Counted from the first letter of the stretch, positions 1 through 12,782 are shown. The stretch is DNA of 64,000 bases from Zygaena filipendulae (GCA_907165275.2 OU015663.1:7266501-7330500), one strand, 5' to 3'. Notes: generated by a model from the letters alone, not told the origin. Made by a program: numbers and translations.

Positions 1-412
1 ATTAGTCAGATCAGACCTATATGGTTAGTTCTACTTCAGTAATGTTCTGTGGTAATGTTCAAAAGACATGTACTACAATTATTTTGCTGGTGTAATTTCT
101 ATTAAAGATTTTACTGACACAAGGAAAATCCTTAATAAAACTGAAGAACAAAAACGGTTTACTGAAATTATTTGGTCTTTTTACCTTCATTCATGAATAA
201 GGAGCCATTGAAATCGAACCGAAGTACCTATTTACTTTAGTTAAAAAGTAGGTTATCTATAAAATGGAAATAACCTGACCATCCTTAGCTAATATGAGGT
301 AAATGGTAGTAATGCTTGTCGGTAATTCACAAATTTTCAACATTTTTTGCATGTCTTGCACATGGATTGACGTCCAATCACATATACTAACCGCTTGTCC
401 CAATATCCCTAG
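1..412. other. Intronic sequence upstream of the first visible exon
   Basis: AT-rich sequence with no coding exon that I can support. It ends with a textbook branch point (tactaac at 385-391) and a 3' splice site (AG at 411-412). I read it as intron of the clathrin-accessory-like gene whose exons follow. Confidence 0.5.
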
Positions 413-2681
413 TCACCTATGCCGAAACCCTTCTCCTAGACTTAGAACATCTCATGGCCACTTTGGACCAAATGGCCAACAATCATTCATCCCTCAAGAT
501 ATCCGAAATACTTTCACACGGTGAGTTGTATCTGAGCTGTAAGTATGGTTAATTTCGTACATAATTATAATATAATTTTGCACTTCAAAGATGCTATATT
601 ATAAACTACGATAGTAAGTATAACAATGGTGTGCCGTGTGTCATAGAACCTTTAATAAAAAAATATAACGCAATAAACTGAGCGAAGATACTTATGGCCA
701 ATAAGATTTTGTAAATAACTAGAGGTATTGGTGATTATTGCGTAAAAACAGACTTTTTTATTACTCATACTCGGAAAGTAGGTCTGAAGTTGCCTGAGAA
801 GCGGGTTGAAAGTAACACTTTTCAGCCCTAGGGAGAATCGCTTTCAACTGACAGCTGGATACTGCAGAAACTCAAGTTTTTTTTTTATGTCATAGGGGGC
901 ATACTTACTGGCCAGTAGCACACCTAATGGGTGATTTATGTAAAATAAATATCACTCATTTTTTTCTTTAGCTAATTTCTATTTTTATTTTGACTTTCCT
1001 TGCATTCGTAATGAAAAGCACAGTGTTATTCTCGGGAGAAAGACTTTCACCCCTAGGATAACAATGTACTATTACATAAATGTTATTTTATTTTTGCTGT
1101 GATTAATTATTCCGGTTTTACATTTCAGCCTGCAATATTGAAACGGAAAATTCGAGCAGAACAGAAGGACCTTCTGATCTCTACGTGTTTGAAGCTCCTC
1201 CGAAGTCTGATAAAATATTTACTAATACTCTAAATTTACAACCTTTGCGACATATAAATTTACCAGATACGCATATTTTCACGCCAACTGATTCAGAAAC
1301 GCCGCGGTCTAAAACAATTCACTATGATTCTGGATCCGCACTGCTAACGCCACAAAATGTGTCCGATATTCCGCCTGAAGCTTCTGCATCTACTATCGCA
1401 AATAAGGATAATGAAGCTTTAGGCAAACGTGAAAATAATGATTTTTCCGACTTTGATGAATTCAGAAGCTCGTCTGACCTACCCAGAATACCTAAAAATG
1501 CTGCAGAAAGTACTTCGAAAGAAATAGGAACAACTGAAATTGACACACCTAATAATTTAACGCAAAAAGAGAATACTGGTTTCCATACGCAAATACTTCA
1601 ACCTATCAAAGTTGAACCGACATTTCCCACTCTGAACTGGCCGGACCCTGGAGAAATTAAGGTTACTTACGACGATTTTTCTGATTTTATTTCAAACTCA
1701 TTGTGGAATAAAGAAGAAAATGATTTATCAACTCACAATAGCATATCTCAAGTGAAAAGTGAGAACATGGATGAGAAAGTAAACACTAATGATGTCACAA
1801 AAGTGTTAGTACATCAAGAGTCTACAACGTCTACAACAAACAATCACGTTGATAACGATGACGAATTTGACACATTTAAGTCGGCATTGCCTTCCACAGA
1901 TAAATCTATCGTAGAATTAAAGCCTTGTAGCAGTAATATGATACAAAACGATTTCTGTTTTGTATCGATTAATAACGAATTACCAAATCTTCCAAAAAAA
2001 GATGATGGTTCTAAACAATATCAAAAACTTTTTCCAGCTATAAATCCCGATGATGTCATTAAATTTAAAGATCATAATGTCAAAAGTTCGCCTTCATCTG
2101 TGAGAACTCAACCAAACATTTTGCAGCCAACTCAGTTAAATACTGTTACAATTCAAATCCCACAACAAGCAGGTCAAATTCTACAACCGTTATCATTAGA
2201 AAGTTATTCTCAAATTAATTGGCCGAATCCCGGAATTAATTTGCAGGATTTATCGAGGTTCAATCCTGTGGAGACTTTACAATCGTTAAAAAGTGATTTG
2301 AGTGTCAGTGGTCACAGTAAACGGTCATCGCCTGTTCACAACAGCGCAAACCTTTCTCAAAACCAGCAGGACGACGATTTCTGGGGCGATTATGTGTCCA
2401 GCAAACCTAAACAGCAGCAGGCGGAACATAAGTTGCCGCAGGCGGCCGACGACGAAGAGTGGACCGACTTCGTTTCTAGCCCAAGCGTGAAACCTCAAAA
2501 TGGCTTAAACACAATAAGCTTGAACGTTCACACTAATTTGAACTTGCAAACATCTTCTAAGTTACCGAGATATACAATCGGAAACAATCAAATTCCTGTA
2601 GAGATTCCAACATTAAATTACATAACACCAAAATCTAACAATCAACATTCTTATACGGACAGACATTTCCAAAACTTATAA
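413..2681 (+). CDS. Gamma-synergin/aftiphilin-like clathrin accessory protein, last two exons (5' partial)
   Basis: Two exons are visible. Exon A is 413-520: AG acceptor at 411-412, donor gtgagt at 521, reading YAETLLLDLEHLMATLDQ and onward. Exon B is 1129-2681: acceptor catttcag, stop TAA at 2679-2681. Phases agree: exon A leaves one base and exon B supplies two, giving an Ala codon. The protein is acidic, Ser/Asn-rich and probably disordered. It carries repeated aromatic-acidic motifs typical of adaptor-ear binding partners: SDFDEF, DDFSDF, DEFDTF, DDFWGDYVS and DEEWTDFVS. It also has two copies of an NWPDPG/NWPNPG motif. From family knowledge, DFxxF/WxxF-type motifs bind the AP-1 and AP-2 ear domains, as in gamma-synergin and aftiphilin, which act in clathrin trafficking at the Golgi and endosomes. 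The gene name is inference from motif style and not from an alignment; the exons themselves are solid. Confidence 0.6.
763..1069. repeat. Copy of the interspersed repeat also found in tandem at 54075-55212
   Basis: The left end (tactcggaaagtaggtctga), the ccctagggagaatcg stretch and the right part (ttcgtaatgaaaagcacag, then a block ending in ggataacaatgtac) all reappear at 54075-55212, in the opposite orientation. It lies in the intron between the two clathrin-accessory exons. I cannot assign a transposon superfamily. Confidence 0.55.
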
Positions 2682-2876
2682 CAATATAAATATAATTGCA
2701 TCACTCCATTAAATTATTTGATGTTCACCATGTACTTAATTAATGTTACGCGTAAAAAAATAATATGTAAATATGGTGATGGTGTAAAGTATTTATAATA
2801 ATTGTAATTTTGGTTAGTATTTTTTAAGAATATTGAGATATATTGAAAAGTTTGTTTTACATTTGCTATGATTATA

Positions 2877-2882
2877 AATAAA
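2877..2882 (+). promoter_or_regulatory. Polyadenylation signal AATAAA for the clathrin-accessory-like gene
   Basis: An AATAAA hexamer lies about 195 bases after the stop codon on the same strand. It is the first canonical signal downstream. Confidence 0.45.
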
Positions 2883-3640
2883 TAATTTATTGGTAAAGTC
2901 AGCACTAAGCGCAGTTGGCATTGCTCATTGATCTGCTAGGTTTTTAGGGGCGTTGATTAGGGCTTTATGAGAAGAGATAATTTAATTTTTATCAATCCGA
3001 TGTCAATTATTATCAAATTGCTATGTTCTTACCTATTTTGCGGACTTTACCCATGAATTTCAAGGAATGATCACATAAAGCATTTGCGAATAGAAAAACT
3101 TGGTGTCACATTTTGAAACTTTTTCCGTTTAGTTATTCACTGTTCAATACTATTTTAATGACTAGTACTTACGAGAAAGCAATATCATATCGTTTAAATT
3201 AATGTGTATATAATGTGAATTGTCTGTATAAATAGGTTTTAGTATTATTTTATCAGTATACCTAATAACGATCATAGTATTGTAATATTTAAATTTATTA
3301 AACATTAAGATAGCCCAGCACATAGTTTTTTAACATCACACTATTGAACGGTATGCTTAAGACATTAGAAACGACGATCTGATGATCCTTAGACTTTAAT
3401 TATGTCATCCGAATTTGAAATGTATTCGATTACAAAAGACAAGTTATCTATGTATTTTTTTTATGTGAAACATTTTTGGAAACGATAGGTAGAAAACGAT
3501 TATTCTATTTGGGCGTTATCTTAACGCGATGGGGTTTATGTAAAGTGAATGCCCTGCGAACGAAAGAAAGCCCAGCGGTTTTCAACAGAGCACATTGTTT
3601 TATTGTGCCAGAGCGGTGTTATAGGATTTTACCGTGATGA
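2883..3640. other. Intergenic stretch, nothing recognised
   Basis: AT-rich, no exon-like ORF, no clear terminal repeats. It separates the clathrin-accessory gene from the 3' end of the oppositely oriented mtTFB2 gene. Confidence 0.4.
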
Positions 3641-3654
3641 CTTTCTCTAGCCGC

Positions 3655-3767
3655 TGGGCCACACTCATTGCGATAACGATTCATTCGTCGCTTTATCTCT
3701 TTCGTACATGTTTTGTAGAGAGATAGCTTAACTTCTAACTTCGGGTTATCGCGATGAGTGTGGCTCT
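3655..3767. repeat. Fold-back inverted repeat (MITE-like)
   Basis: gccacactcattgcgataac near 3658 pairs with ggttatcgcgatgagtgtgg near 3744, with a loop of roughly 65 bases. A second short inverted pair (agacatcttt / aagatgtct) follows directly. The short ORF across it is only a by-product of the hairpin. Confidence 0.5.
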
Positions 3768-4110
3768 GAGGTGATATAGACATCTTTAAAGATCTCTGCG
3801 GTGGCAAGATGTCTATGGTAGATATTTTAAGGAAGACCAGGCACCATATTTCAAGGCCCTCTTGCCGGGCGGCCATTCTTACTTCAAAATATTAATGCGT
3901 CACCGCTGGGGCAACTAGGAGGGTCAAGTGCGAGTGTCGTTATCTATGGCCTAGAGTTGGAGTACCTACTGTTCTATTTCATTTTACCGAACATTTTAAA
4001 TTTAAAGGTTAAATATTGTGTATAAACACCTACACTATAATAAAACAAAAATTGCAGATGAGTTTTATTTATTAATACTTAATGTACGAGGATGCTTAAA
4101 ATTAATATTA

Positions 4111-7100
4111 CTAGCTCTCACATTCAGTATCAGATCCAGAACCGTCGATATCTTCTAATGGTGTAGCAATGCTGCTTTTTTCGTCGTCTTCTGCTGCAGT
4201 CACGACTTTGGGCAAGTTGTTTTCCATTGTCACTCTAAACTGACATTGATCAAATTCAGGCCAAGATATAAACCTGTAATAAAAGACTCAATATTAAAAG
4301 GAGATTGGGCCGTAATATATGAGCTCCGTCCCAAACTTTTATGTGGATTACTTCTTCTAAGGTTAACATGATATAACCAGGTTATGAAGTTTTCTCTCGA
4401 TTACAATACTTGGGATGAAAGCGACCACAAGTCATGAGAAACTGTTAAAAAAAAACCAGATCATAACACGCGAGTTAAAATTCCGTATCTCGACGAGACG
4501 AGACGCGATCATATAAAAAAATGTTTTGTATGACATAATGTCATGAAGTGTTACAACACTTGGGACGGAAACGCCCATTCTCCTTTACTTCGTTGAGTGG
4601 TTCCATCTGAATATCTAACCGCCGCACTCAAGAGTCGACTTTAATGACATTCAAGTCGACTCTGAGTGCGGCCGTAAAGCTCGTAGGTATTAATGAACGA
4701 TCTCCTTGTGTTCGCTTTCAAATCTTTGCGTCTTCATTTTCTTGAACGTAACAAGGTCGAGTAGCATTTATAAATAGTGTCAGTAAAACTAACCTCTTAA
4801 ACACTGTTAATTTCTGTTGAAGGCTTAAATCACCGAACTCTGTGAATATAGTCATGTGCGGCAGCTTGGCGTCTTCGTCGGATGGCGATAGTTTCATATT
4901 GGTGTCAGGGGGGTCCTGTCCTGTGATCAGCCACACTCCACATCCTGGTATCCACTGTCTGCGAAAAAACTGTTGCTATAAATTGGTTAGCTTGGATGGA
5001 TTTTTAAAAAAGATGTGTCTAGTCGTCTACTAAGCGGATTATTATTAGTCGCCCACTAAGCTAAATAAAATTCACAAAAGAGGTTGTCAATATATCGTAA
5101 ATATATCACCGTACCTAAAGTTGTGAATACCGTTAGATTATAATCTATCTCGCGAGATTATAAACTATCAAGAGATTGTGAACCGTAACATACTGCTTAC
5201 CATAACGCATTCGCAGTGAGCGTGTCACGGTAATATCACAGTCTCTAATTGTATAGCTATCTAACATTAGACATTTAAATGTCTAAAATTAGTAAATTCG
5301 TACTTTGGGAAAATAGAAAAAAAATATATATTACTCACTCTAACTTTGGTATGACCCGTGTGGGATTAGATAACATGTGAGGTCTGAAGAAATACCACAA
5401 CAAAGGTAAATATTCTGGAGGGCAGGGCAGTTTCTCTTTTTGTGTTATATTTACTAAGTAGAGGCAGTATTCATCCATCTGTGACAAAAACACAAATATG
5501 CATATTAAAGTTACCTACTGTTCTTTTATCTAGTACAAATTTGATATTTGGTCAATATTTATAATTGGTTTGACGATATAAAATTTTACACTATATACTC
5601 ACTGGAGGAACTCTTTTAGTAGGAGGATTAGTCCATGGAAGGAAATGTACTTTTGGAAATTTCTTTAATATTTTAAAGTCAAACAATAGCTGAAACAATG
5701 CTGGAAGTGACTTGTGCTTCCTCAGCTGAATTTGATCATCTGCAAGAAACTAAATCATTAACTATTTTATTTACATCATTCAAACCAAAGTGCATTTACT
5801 AAATAAAACAATCTTGTAACTACCATATAATGATGTCCAGGCATTGTGATAAACATATCAGGTCTTCCCAACTGGTTGGTTGTGGAATGAAACAAAATGT
5901 TGTTCACAAGATGCTTCACAAATGACAACCCTGGCATGGAACCAACAATCTTTACTACTCGATCTAGAAAAGTATATTAAACAATTAAATTAAACATAGA
6001 ACAATGTTGGTCTACATTATTAAAAACATAAAACATAGCGCGAAATGGGAGCTTAAAAAGTTATAGGTATAGCTTGTTTAAAATACAAATGTTACTTGAA
6101 AACATCAATATTTAGCTGTTTCGAAACACTTCTGAATTCACGAACCATTCTGTTGATGGGTGCATTTTGTCCCAGGCTGGACATACAACATGAGATTTTT
6201 TAATGTAGGTAATAAAATAATAACGGCGAAATATTTTTGGCCGGTTTACACTTCCATAAGTTCAGCTTACCTACTTACTTAATCGAAAAGTAGACAGCAA
6301 CGTCCAAACGGTGTTGCTCTTTATAATATTAGTATAGATTACCACCTACAACGTCACAAACTCACAAACGTCACGTTTGTGACGTTGTAGGGGGTAATCT
6401 ATACTAATATTATAAAGAGCAAAAGTTCGTGTGTTCGTAAGATTGTTGGGATCTACCGAACCGATTTTAAAAATTCTTTCATTTATAAGAAGCCACAGTG
6501 ATCGTGAGCGATATAGGGTACTTTATATTTCGGAATTCCAGCGGAAACTCCAAATTTCCCACGGGCAAAACCATGGGGGAGCAGCTATCTCTGGCTCCAC
6601 TGAACCGATTTTAAAAAAATTTGCACTTATAGGAAACTACAGTGATCCTGAGTGACATCAGGTATTTTTTATTCCGGAATTCCCGCGGGAACTCGAGTTT
6701 ATGAGTTCGTGTGTTTGTAAGATTGTAGGAGGTAATCTCTGGATCTACTGAACCGACTTTAAAAATTCTTTCACTTATAAGAAGCTACAGTGATCCTGAG
6801 TGTCATAGGGTACTCTTTATCTCGGAATTCCGAAATTACCGCAGGTGAAACCACGGGGGTCAGCTAGTGGAAGTATAAACCGGCGTCGAAATTTCGTGTG
6901 ACGTCATGCCTAGCCCTAGGTACACTTTATACATAGCTTTTTTTTTTCAATAATTTGAAAAAGCAAAAAATACTTGTCTGATATTTTTTTACTGACTAAA
7001 TATAATTTTGATTTTTATACGCCGTCATCATGCCCAATCTGTGCAGTGAGAATGCAATTGGTAAAATCAAGAATGATTTAGTAGTACAATTGAAGTTTGA

Positions 7101-8963
7101 CCACCACCACACCACAATAGCACCACACATTACTGAGCAGGTTGACTTGCACTTGTGGGAGGTAATGTTTACTTGAAACCAAGGCTAAACATACTGGATC
7201 AATGTAGTATTTTGAAAATTCAAGGTATAAGCAACTTCATATTTGATGACAATTTTTGACAAATTAGGTAGTATAATTTTTTTATATCAGAAGCATCCAA
7301 GGAAGGACCAGTTTCAAGAACCATCATATCCATGTGATGCTGATGACCCTTGTACAAGGGTGATACCTTTATAATTTTCTTTAATACAAACCATTATCTT
7401 CTGTAGAAAGTGTTCCGAGTAATTCTTTAATTCTGTTTCCTTGATCCATTTTATCTTGGAATGCCAATTTCCACATCCCAAAAAAATCTGATATTTTATA
7501 TATGACTCTGTTTGGATACTCTTCGTTTAAAAGCTAAAAATAAAAGAAAGAATATTACTTTCATTTCACATTAAAAAAACTGCAATATCAATTAAGGTTG
7601 CTTTTATGAGGTAAAGAACTTTAAAGTGAAACAAAAAATATTATACAGGAGACTGATCACACTATTTTATAACGACATTACCAGTACAAAACCAAAAGTC
7701 AATTATGAAACGTCAAATTTTAAAATAATATTTTAAGCATATTATTTCGTATAGTGCTGATTATTTTAAATATGGCGCTTCAACTCTTATTTAGAAAACA
7801 ATGTTGTTCACCCTTTGCCTGAACTTGAACAAGGGTCAGAAATCAGGATCTAAAGAAATCTAAAAACAAATATTTGACATTTTACAATTCTGTTTTGGTA
7901 AGATCAAAGTAATATCGTGCAAAAATAGTGTTATTGGCCCTCAGGTTGGAAACATGGTAAGTTCACTTTCCAGACAATTATTTTGGCAATTTTAAAGATA
8001 TTGCCAAAATTTAAGGTGATATTGAACCTATGATGCAGATTGTGAAGCATTTTATGCATAAAATGAATAAAGAATTTGTACTTTTGCAGCACCCATACAT
8101 TTATTATAAGCACAGCTGTTTATTCACTAGGCATTTTGATATTCATCATCTTTGACTTCTCAAAGATGCCTATTTCATAAAAAGAAGGCAAATGACTGGA
8201 ATTTATAAATACTATAAAACTTTTGAATACCTACATAAAATTTATAAATCAGAATACCTACATGGTTTTCTTTTTTTTTTAAATTTTATTACACATTTTT
8301 CTTACACCTAGTAATTTGTTAAGTACAAATTGCCATAGTTTTTGACATAACTATTTGCATTAAACTGGTTTTGTTTAATGAATAATGTTTAATGATGTGT
8401 TGCACACCTAATCACTGCAACGGTAAATGGCTTAAAATTATCTGGCATTGTGTAATCAGCACTTCCATGTGCCAGTCTAGAATAGTATATCGAAGTTCTG
8501 GCTTGTAATCCTAGCTTTCAAAAAATAGCCTCATGTACCTTGGGTAGAACAGAAAAACAATACTTACCATCAAATAATGTAAGAATAGATTTGATGTTTC
8601 ATATAGGTAAAGATTATTAGGCAGAAAATTTAGTAACTCTCGACTAAGAAAACAAAATCCGGGATTCACTTCAATAATAGGACAGTCGTCGTCATGCAAA
8701 TAAAGCCTCACTGTGTTGGCTATTTCCTTGGCAATGCTCTTATTTACGAGATACATACTTTCAGGAAATTTGTATTTTCTTAGCAACATCTTGGGTAGAT
8801 TATCCTTTATAATTTGATATTCTAGAGTTGTTTTAAGAAAAGTAGTAATTTCTGAGTCTTCATCATATCCTTTTTTTTCACTTCTCAATTTTGACATGCT
8901 TCGACTTGAATGCCGTAGTAGCTTAAAATATTTAATATTCGACACTGCTCTTTTTATTAGCAT
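4111..8963 (-). CDS. mtTFB2: Mitochondrial transcription factor B2 (TFB2M / mtTFB2), seven exons
   Basis: Exons on the minus strand: 8568-8963, 7392-7533, 5824-5963, 5603-5725, 5339-5478, 4794-4958, 4111-4273. Together they encode 422 residues with consistent phases. The start MLIKRAV (8963) opens a basic, mitochondrial-presequence-like N terminus. Residues 96-107 (IIEVNPGFCFLS) match the SAM-site region of the rRNA adenine dimethylase fold shared by mtTFB1 and mtTFB2. Downstream blocks such as RVVKIVGSMPGLSFVKHL, WIPGCGVWLI, TEFGDLSLQQ and FISWPEFDQC are characteristic of the B2 branch. The C terminus is an acidic tail ending TECES. From family knowledge, mtTFB2 opens promoters with mitochondrial RNA polymerase and TFAM in the matrix. 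At exon 4 the acceptor at 5726-5728 keeps frame, while one at 5740-5742 would not. An upstream in-frame ATG at 9026 looks intronic or untranslated. Confidence 0.88.
4616..4677. repeat. Short internally deleted MITE of the 47113-47354 family
   Basis: Two arms (gccgcactcaagagtcgact and agtcgactctgagtgcggcc) pair almost perfectly around a few bases. The terminal sequence is the same as the 240-bp MITE in the RpS29 intron, so this looks like a nearly arm-only derivative. It lies in the last intron region of mtTFB2 (minus strand). Confidence 0.6.
6316..6424. repeat. Palindrome joining two inverted Helitron 5' ends
   Basis: gctctttataatattagtat at about 6318 is the reverse complement of atactaatattataaagagc at about 6401. 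The centre contains acgtcacaaac and the inverted gtttgtgacgt. The right arm is the 5' start of the Helitron-like array that follows, so two elements meet head to head here, inside an mtTFB2 intron. Confidence 0.6.
6398..6867 (+). mobile_element. Non-autonomous Helitron-like element with three internal repeats
   Basis: It begins TCTATACTAATATTATAAAG and ends with a gtgaaacc-loop hairpin (decayed stem) followed by gtcagCTAG. That is the Helitron signature of a TC start, a hairpin near the end, a CTAG end and no target duplication. The body contains about three copies of a segment reading 'accgattttaaaaattcttt ... cttataagaag..acagtgatcctgag', so it looks like an internal amplification or stacked insertions. 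It carries no Rep/helicase coding capacity. Confidence 0.65.
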
Positions 8964-9064
8964 TATTGCATTTCTGTGTACAAAACTAAAAAATAAAATT
9001 ATGAGTAATGACCAAAACAAAATCAAATCAATAAAAATGATGTAGCAAAGAAATACGACTAGGC

Positions 9065-9274
9065 CACAGACGAATAAGAGAACATACGACTAGGCCAGCG
9101 ACAGTCGACACTCCCTTGAACCAAAAGTTACTATGGATTTATGCGCGAACTTCTTTACCAACTTCGGAATACTAAATTTCTATGACCGCGTCACACATTG
9201 CATTAATATGGTTGGAACACAATGCTTACATAGATCGGATCAGCGATTAGCAATGTTCTCTTATTCGTCTGTGG
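9065..9274. repeat. MITE-like inverted repeat just upstream of mtTFB2
   Basis: ccacagacgaataagagaac near 9065 pairs with gttctcttattcgtctgtgg near 9252. The same arm appears a third time near 9599. The left arm lies about 100 bases upstream of the mtTFB2 start codon, so the element overlaps the probable promoter or 5' UTR of that gene. Confidence 0.55.
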
Positions 9275-9439
9275 CGATTAGTATGGAAGTGCCAACTCTT
9301 AAAACCGTAGACGGTTCATTCTCCATCTACGCTTAAAACGTAGTGATTATTTGATCAGTGAATACGACGAGGTACTATCTCAGAAGAATAACTACTGTTA
9401 TTGTTCTTAGGGTACTACAAAGAGTAAAACACAAACTAC

Positions 9440-9550
9440 TAAAAAGCGCTCTCCGCGAACGGCGAAACACCCGCTAACTGTGTGGTATCATGGTTCTCGG
9501 GTGTTTCGCGGCTTCGCGCGTGAACCTCGCGCGAATGTGGAGTGCGCTTA
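9440..9550. repeat. GC-rich imperfect hairpin
   Basis: cgaacggcgaaacacccg and cgggtgtttcgcggcttcg pair across a short loop. Further GC-rich sequence (cctcgcgcgaatgtggagtg) resembles the arms of the 17594-17734 hairpin. Confidence 0.45.
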
Positions 9551-9760
9551 ACAAGAGAGAAGGTAATCAATCGCATAACTACTTGTAAAATAAACATGCG
9601 TTCTCTTATTCGTCTGTGGTAGGTACCAGAGAGAAGGTAATCACTACAGGTACCTACCGGCTACCACAAATTAACTAGACTTGTTCCATTCATTCCAAAT
9701 ACAACCTTTTTTGTTGGTATGATCCATAGATAATACAATACATACGTATGGTCCATGGTA

Positions 9761-12700
9761 CAGGGGCGGATCCAGGGGGGGGCACTGGGGGCAATTGCCC
9801 CCCCTGAAGACCTAAATAGGTACCTACTTTAATTAGACCTTAGAAAAATCTTCGCAAGGTTGTGGCTTTTCACCAAAGTTTCATCGTAATTTGAATAGAA
9901 ATATACGAATGAACCTTGATGAACGAACAAATATTCATTTTTAAAACTCTATAAATTATTATTAGTTCGTAACGAACCCCTATGGAAGTTTGTATCTATT
10001 ATTGTAAAACAAACACAAAATCTGTCAATTCTTTCTCGTTAAAACAAATTTTCTGTTTTGAAACTACGTGCCGTATGGTATATTTCTCATTAAAAAGGAG
10101 AAGTTTCTGTGTTTGGCTGTATATATGTTTTTACAATTATCCTTATATGTAGTTTCTCTATCCCTTTTCTTTAACTTCATCCAACATCCTTGAGACTTGG
10201 AAGTAAGCTATTGTGATTTCACTTCCCAAAACTAGTTGGTACCTAACTCTTCTACTTTTTCCACGTTCAAAGCAAATCTATCCATATTATTTATTTATAT
10301 TATGTTATATGTAACTGACGAACTAAATGGAATTAATAGAATTTCGATTTTTATTCCCCGTCATATTGTACCTCTGTGCTCAAAAAATAGTCGGCGACTT
10401 TTATCACGTGCGGTGCGCGATGAATTCGGATTTGGAAAAAATTTTGGGCAAATTTCCAAAATTTATCAAATTTTTCTTCTGTTGACTGTAAATTTTAAAA
10501 TCTTCTATGGTCAAAAACATCTTTTTGTTTCAATAGTACCTATTTTTCCGTATCTCGTCATATGGACGAAAATTATTCACTTCTCTGAGTTTTCTGCGTT
10601 ATTTCCCAAATTTTCTCCTCATTTTACTAATCCAAGGAGTAACCTTCTCCTTTTTGTTTACGCCGATGTGTGCTGTACGAATCTGACAGAAGAGTAATTG
10701 AAATCGAAAATTGAAATTGAAAAAACTTTATTTGACACAACACAAAGATTTACAGCATACGTATACAACAACTAGACATAGTAACGCGATAAGTTGGAGC
10801 GGCTGCAAAATGTGTGTGCTTTACATATTCGCCAGGCGCACTACACATATTCTTTGTACCATCTTTAAAGTGCTGAGGGATCCCAAATCACCGACTTACT
10901 TCAAAGAAAGTTTCAGATTGCTTTATGTCGGTCGTGAAGCTACGTCAGGTAGTTAGGTAGTTCTTTGTTCTTCTGATCACGAAACACGTTTTTATCACAT
11001 CACATGTGCACCTCTGATGGTATTTTTTCTCAGTTTAGTAAAAAAATCGCTATTAACCATAACACTTCCCATTATTTTCCTATCACTTTATAGATACAAA
11101 CCTACAAAATTTTAATTTAAAGTTGTTAATTCAGGTCAGATTCGCTGGAACGTAAATTTTTCATTTTTTACTTTTATCTGTTGTAGCTTCCATGTAGATT
11201 ATTTTATGCATGAAAGTACAAGTTGAAAATAATGAAATACTAAAAAAACTTTGATTTTACAGAGAATCGTACTCAAAAACCGCTATACCTACCTAAGCTC
11301 TATCGTTTTCGACACCACATTTTTTTTAAATATGAAAAACATAAAACTAAAAAGCTAAAAATAACAAAATACCGACTTAATCCATCAGACAAAAATACAT
11401 GTAATACTATTGTTGGTTTGTGCTACCACTTTTTGATTTAAATTCGGTGCCAAGCCCGCTTACGTCTACCCACTTGGGTTGTTCAGCTCACAACGAACTC
11501 GTGGCGGGACTGGACTTAGCCCATGTACCTACGCCATATTTGGCTTGTCACCGACTTCAAATAATAATAGTAGTCAAGTGGTAGAATAAACCAATAATAA
11601 CTACTGGTACTGGTATAATAACTACCAAAAATAAACTTACGTGTATTTTTGTCCGTTGGATAAAATCGATATTTTGTTATTTTTAGCTTTTTAGTTTTGT
11701 GTTGTTGGAAGTCGGTTTTAATTTTTTTGTTAATATTTTGTTTATTTCTTGCTTTCAAGTGAGTCCGTTTGTAAATTTATCTAAGTTACAATAGCCTAAT
11801 GTCAATTGCTCATCGCCTTTTACAAAATACTGCTTTTACCGACGGGACGACAGGGACGTTGATTGTTGAGGAGTTCTCCTGGTACGTCATCATCAGTTCC
11901 ACTTTACCATATACATTGTGACGAGCATAAATTATTTAGGAACCATATTAAAGTTAACGAATCGGAACTCGTGAAATACCTTTTATTGAGTAGTTCCGAT
12001 GACCATCTGTGGTCTTCATCATCAGTTTCACTTCTTCAAATTTTGCTTTCCAAAAGCAAATAAACGATTTACTATAAAAAATACAAAAATCGCTATAGGT
12101 TTGTGTAATTTTTGAAGAGTTCTCTTGATTTCTCCATGATTCCATCATCAGGTTCTCGATTTGGTGACAATGGGACCAACTTGGGAGTATACCCTTTCAA
12201 ACAACAAAATCAATTTTCTAAATCGGTCCAATCGAAACCCGTGAAATACGTATTATTGTTGAGTAGTTCCGATGAACACTTGTGGTCTTCATGATCAGTT
12301 CCACTTCTTCAAATTTTGCTTTCCGAAAGCAAATGAACGATTTACTATAAAATATACCCAAATCGCTATAAGTGTGCCTATTATTTTTGAAGAGTTCCCA
12401 CGATTTCCCCAAGATCTTTTGAGGATAATAAAGATTCTTAAACCATAAGATCCCATCATCAGATCCCACTTGGTGGCAATAGGACCTAATTGGGAGTATA
12501 CGCTTTCAAACAAAAAATGAATTTTCGAAATCGTTCCAACCCTAGCTTCGAGTAATATAAAAAAAAAAAAACATACAGCCGAATGCGTAACCTCCTCCTT
12601 TTTGGAAAATCGCGAAACATACACACAGATAATATAATACATACATAAGCTCAATTCAGATGCTCTCAATATGAAGCACTTAAATTTTATTAATGGACTT

Positions 12701-12782
12701 TTTTGTCTATCCTGTTAATTCAAAAAATTTCATGGTGCAACCAAATTGCCCCCTCCTCAACCAAATCCTGGATCCGCCCCTG
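9761..12782. mobile_element. hAT-type DNA transposon, non-autonomous or decayed, 3.0 kb
   Basis: Terminal inverted repeats CAGGGGCGGATCCAGG (9761) and CCTGGATCCGCCCCTG (ending 12782) are flanked by a perfect 8-bp direct repeat ccatggta (9753-9760 and 12783-12790). An 8-bp duplication and CAGG-type ends are hallmarks of the hAT superfamily. No hAT transposase is readable; ORFs inside (for example 10236-10697) show no recognisable domain. The right third contains a tandemly repeated segment shared, in inverted orientation, with 39740-40640. Confidence 0.8.
11670..12545. repeat. Interspersed tandem-unit repeat (inverted relative to 39740-40640)
   Basis: Units of about 260-270 bases recur here, marked by attttgctttccaaaagcaa, acgatttactataaaa and gagtagttccgatga. 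The same units lie at 39740-40500 on the other strand. The flank with gaagtcggttttaatttttt is shared in the same orientation (11712 and 40631). No coding content is recognised. Confidence 0.6.

Noticed and set aside
303..524. 73-residue plus-strand ORF
   Set aside because: The real coding frame there is another one (exon 413-520), supported by branch point, acceptor, donor and phase with the next exon.
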